DNA from: Oscillospiraceae bacterium
GTDB lineage: Bacteria > Bacillota > Clostridia > Oscillospirales > CAG-272
Direction: 5' to 3'
DNA: 64,000 nucleotides
Assembly (NCBI GenBank): GCA_015065385.1
Contig: SVQK01000040.1
Location: forward strand, 41,731-105,730
Below the pieces are notes generated by a model. The model saw only the letters and a program-made list of their open reading frames with translations. It made no database searches and was not told the origin of the DNA. Below, piece after piece: positions 26,440 through 33,704 of this stretch (positions are counted from its first letter, which is position 1; each line of letters starts with the position of its first letter). A program made the position numbers and the translations under genes.

Positions 26440-29400
26440 TCACTCAAAATAAGTCTCATAGCCTTCCCAATGGGCGAGGTAGCGTGCGAGAATCAAGCGG
26501 TCGAGGCCGTTTGACTGTCCGTCTCCGTTGGCGTCCGCCGCAGCAGGATCTGCGAGCTTCCCTTCGAATCCGGTTCGATCGGCAAGATACCGCACCAGAA
26601 GCATCCGGTCGGAGGCGTCGATCTCACCGTCTCCGTTGAGCTCACCGAAGATGATGACTGTCATGCTGTCCGTGACCGTTCCGTTTCCGTCCACCGCCGC
26701 AAGGGTGAATCCGGTGCCGACATATCCCGCGTAGGCGTCGCCCAGCGGATTGCCGTCCGCATCGTACAGCACAAGATCCGCATCCAAAAAGTTCATAAGG
26801 AAGGTTTCGACGTCTGTTTTGGCCTTCACGAAGGTGACGCTGCCGCCGTCTCCGGATATCGCATAATCGGAGGAATCCCGCAGGGTGATGGTGTTCTCCG
26901 CTTCAAATACGGCAGTTCTGTAACCGTTCCAGGTTCCATCCGTCCAGCCGCTTCTGCCCCGGATGTAGTATAGCGTCACGGTGTCCGCCATAAAGGACGG
27001 GCTGGCGGCGGATCCGGCGGTGACCGACGGCGCGCTGCCGAAGAAATATGCCTTTTCAAGAGCGGCGCATCCCTTGAAAGCACTGGAGCCGATCTTCGCA
27101 AGGGATTTCGGGAAGACGATCTCCTTCAGGGAGGCGATGGAGCTGAACGCGCCGTTCTGCACGGTTTTTGTTCCGGAAACGACGGAGTGGGACTCGACGA
27201 CTTTCGCGCGCGGGCAGATCACAAGCGTCTGTTCGCCGGTCTGCTCGTTCCGGAAATACAGGATCCCGTCCTCGTCGAAATACCACCGGTTGCCGTGGTC
27301 AGGACCGGCTTCACAGACGAATTCCTTGATGGAGGGAAGAACATACAGGTTTTCGGGAACCGACGTCACGGTGGAGGGAACGATCACGGTCTCCGGCGCA
27401 GAGCCCTGGAAGGAGTACCACTGGGAGGTCGGGTCGTCTCTGAGCGTCAGGTTATCCGAAACCGTGATCGTTTTCAGGGACTTGCATGCGGAGAACGAAC
27501 GCTGTCCGAGCGTCTCCACTCCGCGGCCGAACACGACCGATTCAAGCGCGGAGCAGTTCTCGAAAGCATATCCTCTGACGGCGGTGACATGATCGGGAAT
27601 CACGACCGTCTTCAATCCGGTGCATCCGGCAAAGGCGTAGTCCTCGATGGTGATGAGGGTATCGGCCGTTTTCTCGAAGGAGATCGATTCCAGCGCCGGC
27701 TTGTTGTGGAAGGCGTACGCTCCGACGGTGTTCGTGCCGGAAAGGACGGTATAGGCGTTTCCCTCGACGAGCATGCCGCGCGGATACTTGACGAGCTTTT
27801 GGGTGTTGGTCAGCGCGTTCCCGTAATACAGCACGCCGCCGTCGTCGAAGTACCATTCCGCCGCGCCGTCCGCCCGTCCGCCGCACTCGAACACCGCTAT
27901 ACTTCCGAAATTATAGAGATTGGGCGTAATGAACGTGACGGTTGCGGGAACGATGATCCGCTCCGGGGAGGACTGATAGAAGGGATGCCACTGAGAGTTC
28001 GTCGTGTCGGAGAAGTCCAGCCTGTCCGATACCGTGACTGTTTTGAGCGCTCCGCAGCCGGAGAACGCAAGCTGTCCGAGCGTTTTTACGCCGCGGCCCA
28101 GCACGACCGACTCAAGCCCCGAGCAGGACGCGAAAGCGCTTGCCCCGACGGAGGTGACGCGGTCGGGGATCTCAACCGCCGTCAGCGCCTCGCACCGGCT
28201 GAACGCGTTTGCCTTTATGGTTTCCAGCGTATCCGCCGTCTTTTCGAAGGAAACCGCCTTCATGGTCTTGATGTCGTAGAACGCTCTCTCGCCGATGACA
28301 TTCGTCTCTTCGAGGATTTCATAGGAGCGGGCGCGGTTTCCGAAGGTCCTGCTGTGGGGGAAGCGGACAAGAGTCTGTTTCCCGGTGAGATCGTCGTAAC
28401 AGTACAGGACGCCGTCGTCGTCGAAGTACCATACGTCGCTTTTGAAGTAGTTCATATCCGCCTCGCAGTCAAAGAACCGCAGGCTGCTCATGTTGTACAG
28501 GTTGGGAGAAACCTGTGTCACCGTGGCGGGGATGACGATCGTCTCCGGCGCGCAGCCATCGAAGGCATACCACTGGGAGGTCGGGTCGTCCTTGAGCGTC
28601 AGGTTATCCGAAACCGTGATCGTTTTCAGGGACTTGCACGCGGAGAACGCACGCTGTCCGAGCGTCTGTACGCTGTGGCCGAACACAACCTCCACCAGAG
28701 CGGAACAGTTCTCGAAGGCATATCCTCCGACGGCGGTGACGTGATCGGGAATCACGACCGTCTTCAATCCGGCGCATCCGGCAAAGGCGTAGCCTTCGAT
28801 GGTGACGAGGGTATCGGCCGCTTCCGCGAAGGAGATCGATTCCAAGGACGGCTTGTCGTACATGGCGTACGATCCTATTGCAGTGGTACCGGGCAGGACG
28901 GTATAGGTATTTCCGTCGATCAGCATGTTGTGCGGGTACTTGACGAGCTTCTTCTGCGGATTGAGCGCGTTCTCGTAATACAGCACGCCGCCGTCGTCAA
29001 AATACCATTCCGCCGCACCGTCCGCACGTCCGCCGCACTCGAACACCGCTATGCTGCCGAGATTATAGAGGTTGGGCGTAATGAATGTGACGGTTGCGGG
29101 TACGATGATCCGCTCCGGGGAGGACCGATCGAAGGGATGCCACTGAGAGTTCGTCGTGTCGGAGAAGTCCAGCCTGTCCGATACAGTGACTGTCTTGAGC
29201 GCGCCGCAGTTGGAGAACGCACGCTTTCCGAGCGTCTCCACGCCGCGGCCGAGCACGACCTCCGTCAGAGAGGGACAGGACAGGAAAGCCTCGGCCGGCA
29301 CGTTTGTAACCTCATCGCCGATCCGGACCCTTTTGATATTCAGCGTCAGATTTTTCCACGGGACCTCCGAGACGGAGCCCGAGCCTTCCACGACGAAATC

Positions 29401-29556
29401 GCCGTTTGCGTAAAGCGCCCAGACCGTATTCGTCCCGCATGTGCCGGAATACGTCGGCTCCCCGAGATCCTCCGCCGCCGAGACGGAAAACGCCGCGGCG
29501 AGGACGAACAGTACGGTCAGGATCAGGAAAACAATCCGCTTTGTCAGTTTCTCCAT
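26440..29556 (-). CDS. BspA-like LRR_5 protein with C-terminal type I dockerin
   Basis: A 1038-residue secreted protein with signal peptide (residues 1-27). About 800 residues of leucine-rich repeats of the LRR_5/BspA type follow (units such as AFSNCGALKTVTV and AFAGCAGLKTVVIPDHVTAV). Next comes a module typical of dockerin carriers, with GYVGTGFTLAAVD. A type I dockerin (~970-1038) has two calcium loops, LNGDGEIDASDR and ANGDGQSNGLDR, each followed by LLVRYLA/LILARYLA. Dockerins dock to cohesins in cellulosome-type complexes; no cohesin is in the window. The LRR region contains a tandem duplication of 384 codons. GGAGG precedes the ATG, and a consensus promoter lies upstream. Confidence 0.88.
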   Translation of the reverse strand: MEKLTKRIVFLILTVLFVLAAAFSVSAAEDLGEPTYSGTCGTNTVWALYANGDFVVEGSGSVSEVPWKNLTLNIKRVRIGDEVTNVPAEAFLSCPSLTEVVLGRGVETLGKRAFSNCGALKTVTVSDRLDFSDTTNSQWHPFDRSSPERIIVPATVTFITPNLYNLGSIAVFECGGRADGAAEWYFDDGGVLYYENALNPQKKLVKYPHNMLIDGNTYTVLPGTTAIGSYAMYDKPSLESISFAEAADTLVTIEGYAFAGCAGLKTVVIPDHVTAVGGYAFENCSALVEVVFGHSVQTLGQRAFSACKSLKTITVSDNLTLKDDPTSQWYAFDGCAPETIVIPATVTQVSPNLYNMSSLRFFDCEADMNYFKSDVWYFDDDGVLYCYDDLTGKQTLVRFPHSRTFGNRARSYEILEETNVIGERAFYDIKTMKAVSFEKTADTLETIKANAFSRCEALTAVEIPDRVTSVGASAFASCSGLESVVLGRGVKTLGQLAFSGCGALKTVTVSDRLDFSDTTNSQWHPFYQSSPERIIVPATVTFITPNLYNFGSIAVFECGGRADGAAEWYFDDGGVLYYGNALTNTQKLVKYPRGMLVEGNAYTVLSGTNTVGAYAFHNKPALESISFEKTADTLITIEDYAFAGCTGLKTVVIPDHVTAVRGYAFENCSALESVVFGRGVETLGQRSFSACKSLKTITVSDNLTLRDDPTSQWYSFQGSAPETVIVPSTVTSVPENLYVLPSIKEFVCEAGPDHGNRWYFDEDGILYFRNEQTGEQTLVICPRAKVVESHSVVSGTKTVQNGAFSSIASLKEIVFPKSLAKIGSSAFKGCAALEKAYFFGSAPSVTAGSAASPSFMADTVTLYYIRGRSGWTDGTWNGYRTAVFEAENTITLRDSSDYAISGDGGSVTFVKAKTDVETFLMNFLDADLVLYDADGNPLGDAYAGYVGTGFTLAAVDGNGTVTDSMTVIIFGELNGDGEIDASDRMLLVRYLADRTGFEGKLADPAAADANGDGQSNGLDRLILARYLAHWEGYETYFE
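27340..29304 (-). repeat. Tandem 1,152-bp internal duplication in the LRR-dockerin gene
   Basis: Two stretches of the gene repeat with a period of exactly 1,152 bp (384 codons). Matching anchors are GAAGGGATGC at 27979 and 29131, and the start of the 'actgggaggtcgggtcgtc' segment at 27409 and 28561. The end limits are approximate. The period is a whole number of codons, so the frame is kept. Confidence 0.75.
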
Positions 29557-29667
29557 ATGAGCCTCCTAATCGATCAAACTGGACAGAGGCTTGTCCCTCC
29601 GCCGGAAACAAGTACGCCATACAAAACCGAGGCCGGTTTTGCCGTGCGGTAAGTGAGTGTGTTATTC

Positions 29668-29696
29668 AGTATATCACGTTTTCCCGGAAATGTCAA
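29668..29696 (-). promoter_or_regulatory. Consensus sigma-A promoter for the LRR-dockerin gene
   Basis: Minus strand TTGACA (29691-29696), 17-bp spacer starting TTTCCGGGAAA (itself a palindrome), TATACT (29668-29673). Confidence 0.8.
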
Positions 29697-29715
29697 CAAA
29701 CTCCCGGCGAACGCA

Positions 29716-29752
29716 AAAACCGCGGAATCCCGTTCAAAGATCCCGCAGTGAA
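29716..29752 (-). terminator. Intrinsic terminator of the SLH-VanY gene
   Basis: Read on the minus strand, GCGGGATC pairs with GATTCCGC (one G-U pair), followed by GGTTTTTGC. It lies just downstream of the stop at 29777. Confidence 0.6.
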
Positions 29753-29776
29753 TGATATAGCTGCCTGCCGTTCCGC

Positions 29777-31687
29777 TCAATACCCCCAGCTGAACAGATC
29801 CCAGCCGCCGTCTTCGGTCCGGCCGAGCCACCACTGGTAGTCGGTATATTCAAAGTCCTCATTCCACGCGCCGTAGGCTTCGAGGGGAGAGTGGAAATCG
29901 GTGATGAACTCGGCCACCTGAGTGTATCCCGCGTCCGGGTTGAGCTCGTTCGCCCATTTGAGGTTCTCTTCGGAATTGCATTCGTCGCCGGCGTAGCGCA
30001 GGGAGTGAAGCTCGCATCCCTTCCAGAACGCGAAGCGGCACTTGACCTGCACGGCGGCTTCGGTCAGCTCTTCGGCGGTATAGAGGGCCGACTTGCCCAG
30101 ATCCGGAACGACGACCGTGTCGTTGATCGCCCCGAGGAAGGCCTCGAAGGTCTTGCCGGAGGATTCGACCGCATGCGCCAGCTCGGGGGAGCCGACGTAG
30201 CGGATGTGCCAGGGCTCGTAGCCGTAACCGGTGACATGCTCCATCCCTTCCGGATAGCGGAGGATGAACCCGTACTCGGCGAGCTTCGAGTGGATCTTCG
30301 CCCAGATCTCGGGATACCGGATCATGTCCTCGTTGTAGTACACGTCCTCGCCGTCGATGTTGAGATAGAGGTCGAGCGCGAGGCCGGTGTGATGCTCGGA
30401 GAATCCGGGCTGTGCCACGGTCTTCGCCGCATAGTCCGCGCCGTATTCCTCCGTGAAGCGGTCCATGATCTCCTGCTGCGCATACACGCTGCGGTACGCG
30501 GAATCAAGATCGACCTTCACGCCGTCCGCTTCCAGAGCGTATTTCAGACCGAGGTACGCGCGGTATGCGCTCCGCTCCACGTCCACGTTGTCGCCGAGGG
30601 AGTTTTCCGTCGAAACCAGATCGAGATGCTCCTCCCAGTCCGCGGGCAGCTCGTTCTGCTTGTTGACGAGAACCTTGTAGTCCGGAACGCTCCACTTCGC
30701 CTTCACGACGATCTTCGGCGCTCCCGCCGGAACGTCGAGAAAGTGGCAGACGGAGGCTTCGATCGAGTCGATGGCGGCCTTCGCGCCGGAGGGGTTCTCC
30801 CCATCGGAGTTTTCCCCGGTCAGGAGGTAGTAGACGTTTCCGTCCGAACCCACGGCGTACAGCATGAGCGGTCCATCCTCCGCCATGGCCCTCGCGTACC
30901 GCACGCCGTTTCCTTTATCGACGATCTCCGCGTCTTCGAGGGTGCTTTTCTCAACGAACGCCTTGAGCGAATCCATATCCGTCACGTCGAGCGTGGGGGA
31001 CGCGCCGAAAGCGACGTACACCGAAGAGCCGAGTCCGATGTATTTGATTTCCGTAACCTGATCGAGCTTCGCCGCAAGCACGTCGGAGTCAAACGCCGCG
31101 GCAAGGCTGACGTCCGCGAAGGCATAATAAACCTTGTCCATACCGAGCGCGCCCGGCACGCGGGAAAGCATCGAGATAAGCTCGAAGTCTTTCAGCGCAG
31201 CCCGCGGGTTCAGTCCGTCTTCCGTGTCCGTAAGGATTTGGTTCATCACGACCCAGTGCACGGCCTCGTTCGCATATTCAGAGATCTCCGCCGCGTCCGG
31301 GGCGTCGAGCAGGAACATCCACATCCCTTTGAATCCCTTGTCCAGCGACTGCGCGTACCGGTAGATCATCGCCGCGGCCTGCTCCCGGGTGACGGGATCG
31401 TCCGGGCCGAAGAGTCCGCCGCCGTAGCCGTTGACGATCTTATGATCAAGCGCCCAGTGGATCGCCTCAGCCGTCGGCCCCTCGTTCGGGACGTCGGTGA
31501 ACGCGTCCTGAAAATCGCTTTCAGCCTCCGCTCCGCTCAGGGTGTAGAGCTCGTACAGGAAGTTCGCGCGGCTGACGGGTTCCGCCTCAATCGCGGGATC
31601 GGTCGAATCCGCGGCGATGGCGGATGTGGCGAGCGTCAGGATCAGGAAGACCCCGGCAAATGTTGATATCAGTTTAGTGTGTTTCAT
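29777..31687 (-). CDS. SLH-domain D-alanyl-D-alanine carboxypeptidase (VanY type)
   Basis: A 636-residue exported protein with signal peptide (residues 1-25). One or two S-layer-homology segments (~55-190) follow: AIHWALDHKIVNGYGGGLFGPDDPVTREQ is the typical SLH core. A middle region of uncertain fold (~190-330) leads to a VanY-type peptidase domain (~390-530): LDSAYRS, SEHHTGLALDL and EPWHIRYVG supply the zinc His, Asp and catalytic Glu/His. It should trim D-Ala from peptidoglycan peptides while held at the wall by SLH. It lies 36 bp after a small gene in the partner-switching cluster and may share its transcript. GGGAAAG precedes the ATG. Confidence 0.85.
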   Translation of the reverse strand: MKHTKLISTFAGVFLILTLATSAIAADSTDPAIEAEPVSRANFLYELYTLSGAEAESDFQDAFTDVPNEGPTAEAIHWALDHKIVNGYGGGLFGPDDPVTREQAAAMIYRYAQSLDKGFKGMWMFLLDAPDAAEISEYANEAVHWVVMNQILTDTEDGLNPRAALKDFELISMLSRVPGALGMDKVYYAFADVSLAAAFDSDVLAAKLDQVTEIKYIGLGSSVYVAFGASPTLDVTDMDSLKAFVEKSTLEDAEIVDKGNGVRYARAMAEDGPLMLYAVGSDGNVYYLLTGENSDGENPSGAKAAIDSIEASVCHFLDVPAGAPKIVVKAKWSVPDYKVLVNKQNELPADWEEHLDLVSTENSLGDNVDVERSAYRAYLGLKYALEADGVKVDLDSAYRSVYAQQEIMDRFTEEYGADYAAKTVAQPGFSEHHTGLALDLYLNIDGEDVYYNEDMIRYPEIWAKIHSKLAEYGFILRYPEGMEHVTGYGYEPWHIRYVGSPELAHAVESSGKTFEAFLGAINDTVVVPDLGKSALYTAEELTEAAVQVKCRFAFWKGCELHSLRYAGDECNSEENLKWANELNPDAGYTQVAEFITDFHSPLEAYGAWNEDFEYTDYQWWLGRTEDGGWDLFSWGY

Positions 31688-31723
31688 ATCTGCTTTCCCA
31701 TAATGTCTGAACGACAGTTCGCT

Positions 31724-32050
31724 TTATTTTCCGAGCGTCTCCCGGACGAAGAAAACCTCGGCATCGCTTTCTGTGACCATCACGCTCTCCTGACGGAAGA
31801 ACGCGCACAGATCCCCGGCGATCTCCCGCACCTTTTCAGGCTCCGCGTCGAGCACGGTCAGAACCAGCGTCGTTTCGTCAACGTACGTCCCGTCGTCGTG
31901 GAAATACCCGCCCTCGACGATATGAACGGAAAAAGGCGTGTGATAGCTCCGGCATACATTTTTCAAAATGGACTGGTATTTCTCCGTGTCAAACCGCTGT
32001 TCATGGGACACGGCGTCCTTGAGACCGATGTAAATGGCGTATTGTTTCAT
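31724..32050 (-). CDS. Small protein, possible DUF3574-like fold
   Basis: A 108-residue protein. Its first strand is MKQYAIYIGLKD and it has YVDETTLVLTVLDAE in the middle; a compact alpha/beta fold is likely. The start could be the ATG at 32050 or a TTG at 32104 that overlaps the STAS gene stop. The ATG is preferred because the encoded N-terminal strand begins there, though its ribosome binding site is weak. Similarity to DUF3574 is a guess from pattern. It sits between the STAS gene and the SLH-VanY gene on the same strand, so it probably belongs to that transcript. Confidence 0.55.
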   Translation of the reverse strand: MKQYAIYIGLKDAVSHEQRFDTEKYQSILKNVCRSYHTPFSVHIVEGGYFHDDGTYVDETTLVLTVLDAEPEKVREIAGDLCAFFRQESVMVTESDAEVFFVRETLGK

Positions 32051-32096
32051 GTCTGCAGACCGTCCCGGAAATCCGGGTTGTTGTGATCCCGACGGG

Positions 32097-32393
32097 TCAT
32101 TCAATCGTCAGAATATCGGAAAAGCCCGTGACTTCGAAGATCTCCATGATGATCTCGGAAACTCCCGTGACCTTCATGTCTCCCTGCTTGTTCATCTGCT
32201 TCTGGGCGGAGAGCAGAACTCTGAGCCCGGCGGAGGAGATGTAGTCGAGGGCGGAGAAATCAAAGGTCAGGTTTTCGATCCCGTTCAGCTCTTCCTTCAG
32301 AACCGCTTCAAGATCGGGCGAGGTGACGGTGTCGAGTCTTCCTGCCACCGCCAGCGTGAGAGAAGTACCGTTTTTCTGCTTGTTGATTGTCAT
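32097..32393 (-). CDS. STAS-domain anti-sigma factor antagonist
   Basis: A 98-residue single STAS domain like SpoIIAA/RsbV. The start strand is NGTSLTLAVAGRLDT. The regulatory serine site DYISSAGLRVLL near residue 55 is the residue that an RsbW-type kinase phosphorylates and a SpoIIE-type phosphatase restores. The ATG at 32393 follows AAAGGAG by 7 nt, so the open frame up to 32480 is not used. With the kinase and phosphatase genes nearby it completes a partner switch. Confidence 0.9.
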   Translation of the reverse strand: MTINKQKNGTSLTLAVAGRLDTVTSPDLEAVLKEELNGIENLTFDFSALDYISSAGLRVLLSAQKQMNKQGDMKVTGVSEIIMEIFEVTGFSDILTIE

Positions 32394-32473
32394 GAATTCG
32401 TCTCCTTTCGATTGTTCCGCGGATCGATCCGCCGCCGTCCGCGCGTTTGATAACCAACGTGATGTTTGCTGTT

Positions 32474-33085
32474 TCAGCAATTAAACTTCTTGGAAATGAC
32501 CATTTCGACGTCCTGACCTGCGATGCCGATTTTTACCTCGTCCGCCAGCTTCGCCACGACGGACTTTTCCAGCTCGTCCCAATCCTCAACGGGAGTGCGG
32601 CCTTCCTTCACGGCGGCCTTGTACCGGTTCATCGACCACAGCCCTGCCGCCGCGATGGAGAGCGATCCGAAATCCCCGCCGGAATACGCGTAGTCCATCC
32701 CCGTGACAAGGTCGCTCGGGATCCGGCTGTTCTCCGGCTCGAGGAACTGCTCGAACAGATCCCGGATCTTGCCGGTCACGCCCTTGGCCGCGGAGTTTTC
32801 CCCGGTGGTGGAAGCGGCGAGCAGATTCTTCCGCATTTCCGCGTTCATGGGGGTCTGGACGGCGAGGTGAAGATCGACGGTCCCTCCGTCGTCCTCGATC
32901 CAGAAATCCGCCTCGCGCTCGCCGGTCAAAGCCCGCATCATGCCCATCATCTCCTCGGTGAGAAGGCGCAGATGAAGAGCCCCTCTCCGGTCGAGATCGC
33001 GGAACCGAGCGACGGCCTCCGCCTGCCCGAGCGCTTTATCAAACCCTTCGCCCTCGTTTGTTACATGAATGATGTCTGACTTCAT
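32474..33085 (-). CDS. Putative GHKL-like protein in the partner-switching cluster
   Basis: A 203-residue protein. Residues ~35-110 faintly resemble a GHKL ATPase N-box and G-box (LLTEEMMGMMRAL, ADFWIEDDGG), but the usual Asn of the N-box is absent, so ATP binding is doubtful. The C-terminal half is helical with no match. AAAGGAGAA precedes the ATG, and a good promoter lies 110-140 bp upstream. It is the first gene of the transcript that continues with the STAS antagonist, 80 bp on. A scaffold or a second regulator of the switch is a fair guess only. Confidence 0.5.
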   Translation of the reverse strand: MKSDIIHVTNEGEGFDKALGQAEAVARFRDLDRRGALHLRLLTEEMMGMMRALTGEREADFWIEDDGGTVDLHLAVQTPMNAEMRKNLLAASTTGENSAAKGVTGKIRDLFEQFLEPENSRIPSDLVTGMDYAYSGGDFGSLSIAAAGLWSMNRYKAAVKEGRTPVEDWDELEKSVVAKLADEVKIGIAGQDVEMVISKKFNC

Positions 33086-33191
33086 GTGCTTTTCTCCTTT
33101 GTTGTTTGTCGTCCCGCGCTGCCGCTCCGCCGGTCAGATCGGATCGCGGAGGAGGGGGCAGCAGTCCGGTTCCCGGGTCGCGTTTGTCTTT

Positions 33192-33220
33192 ATTATAGCG
33201 GAATCCCCGGGATTTTGCAA
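33192..33220 (-). promoter_or_regulatory. Sigma-A promoter for the GHKL-like/STAS transcript
   Basis: Minus strand TTGCAA (33215-33220), 17-bp spacer, TATAAT (33192-33197). The spacer contains the 13-bp palindrome AATCCCGGGGATT. It is very similar to the promoter at 48688-48716. Confidence 0.78.
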
Positions 33221-33296
33221 GATGGGAAGGCAAATCCACGGACAATTCCGCTGTTTTTTGACTGGAACCGGCACGGCTTTTCCCTTCCGTAAAGAT

Positions 33297-33704
33297 TCAC
33301 AGCTTTTTCGTCACGGTCAGCACGTTGCGTCCGCCGCAGTATTCGTAAATCACGTCGTCCATGATTTTCTTCGTGAGGAAGATCCCGAGTCCGCCGATCT
33401 CACGCTCTTCCGCCGACGCCGTCCGGTCCGGGTCTCCTTTGGCGGTCGGATCGAAGGGGATTCCCCCGTCCTCGAACGTGATGCGCGCGTGCCCGTCCAG
33501 GACGTCGATCCGGATCAGCGCGTCCCCGCCCTCCGGTTTGTCCCGGTAAGCATAACTCGCAATGTTGACAAAGAGCTCCTCCACCGCAAGATCGATCTGC
33601 ATGAGGGTCTTCATCGGGCAGTCCGCGGATTCGAGCTCCCCATTCACGAAGTCCGTCACCGCGTCGAGGCATCCCACCTCGGCTTTCACCGTCAGTTCTT
33701 TCAT
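33297..33704 (-). CDS. RsbW-type anti-sigma factor / serine kinase
   Basis: A 135-residue HATPase_c_2 domain. The N-box is DLAVEELFVNIASYAY, the G1 box FEDGGIPFDP and the G2 box GGLGIFLTKKIMDD, all intact, so it should bind ATP and phosphorylate a STAS partner or hold a sigma factor. It overlaps the upstream phosphatase gene by 4 bp (ATGA at 33701-33704), so the two are coupled. No matching sigma factor is in the cluster; the target could be elsewhere, or the output may not be a sigma factor. Confidence 0.88.
   Translation of the reverse strand: MKELTVKAEVGCLDAVTDFVNGELESADCPMKTLMQIDLAVEELFVNIASYAYRDKPEGGDALIRIDVLDGHARITFEDGGIPFDPTAKGDPDRTASAEEREIGGLGIFLTKKIMDDVIYEYCGGRNVLTVTKKL

Noticed and set aside
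27187..29652. 821-codon open frame antisense to the first LRR-dockerin gene
   Set aside because: Its apparent repeats only mirror the LRR duplication on the other strand.
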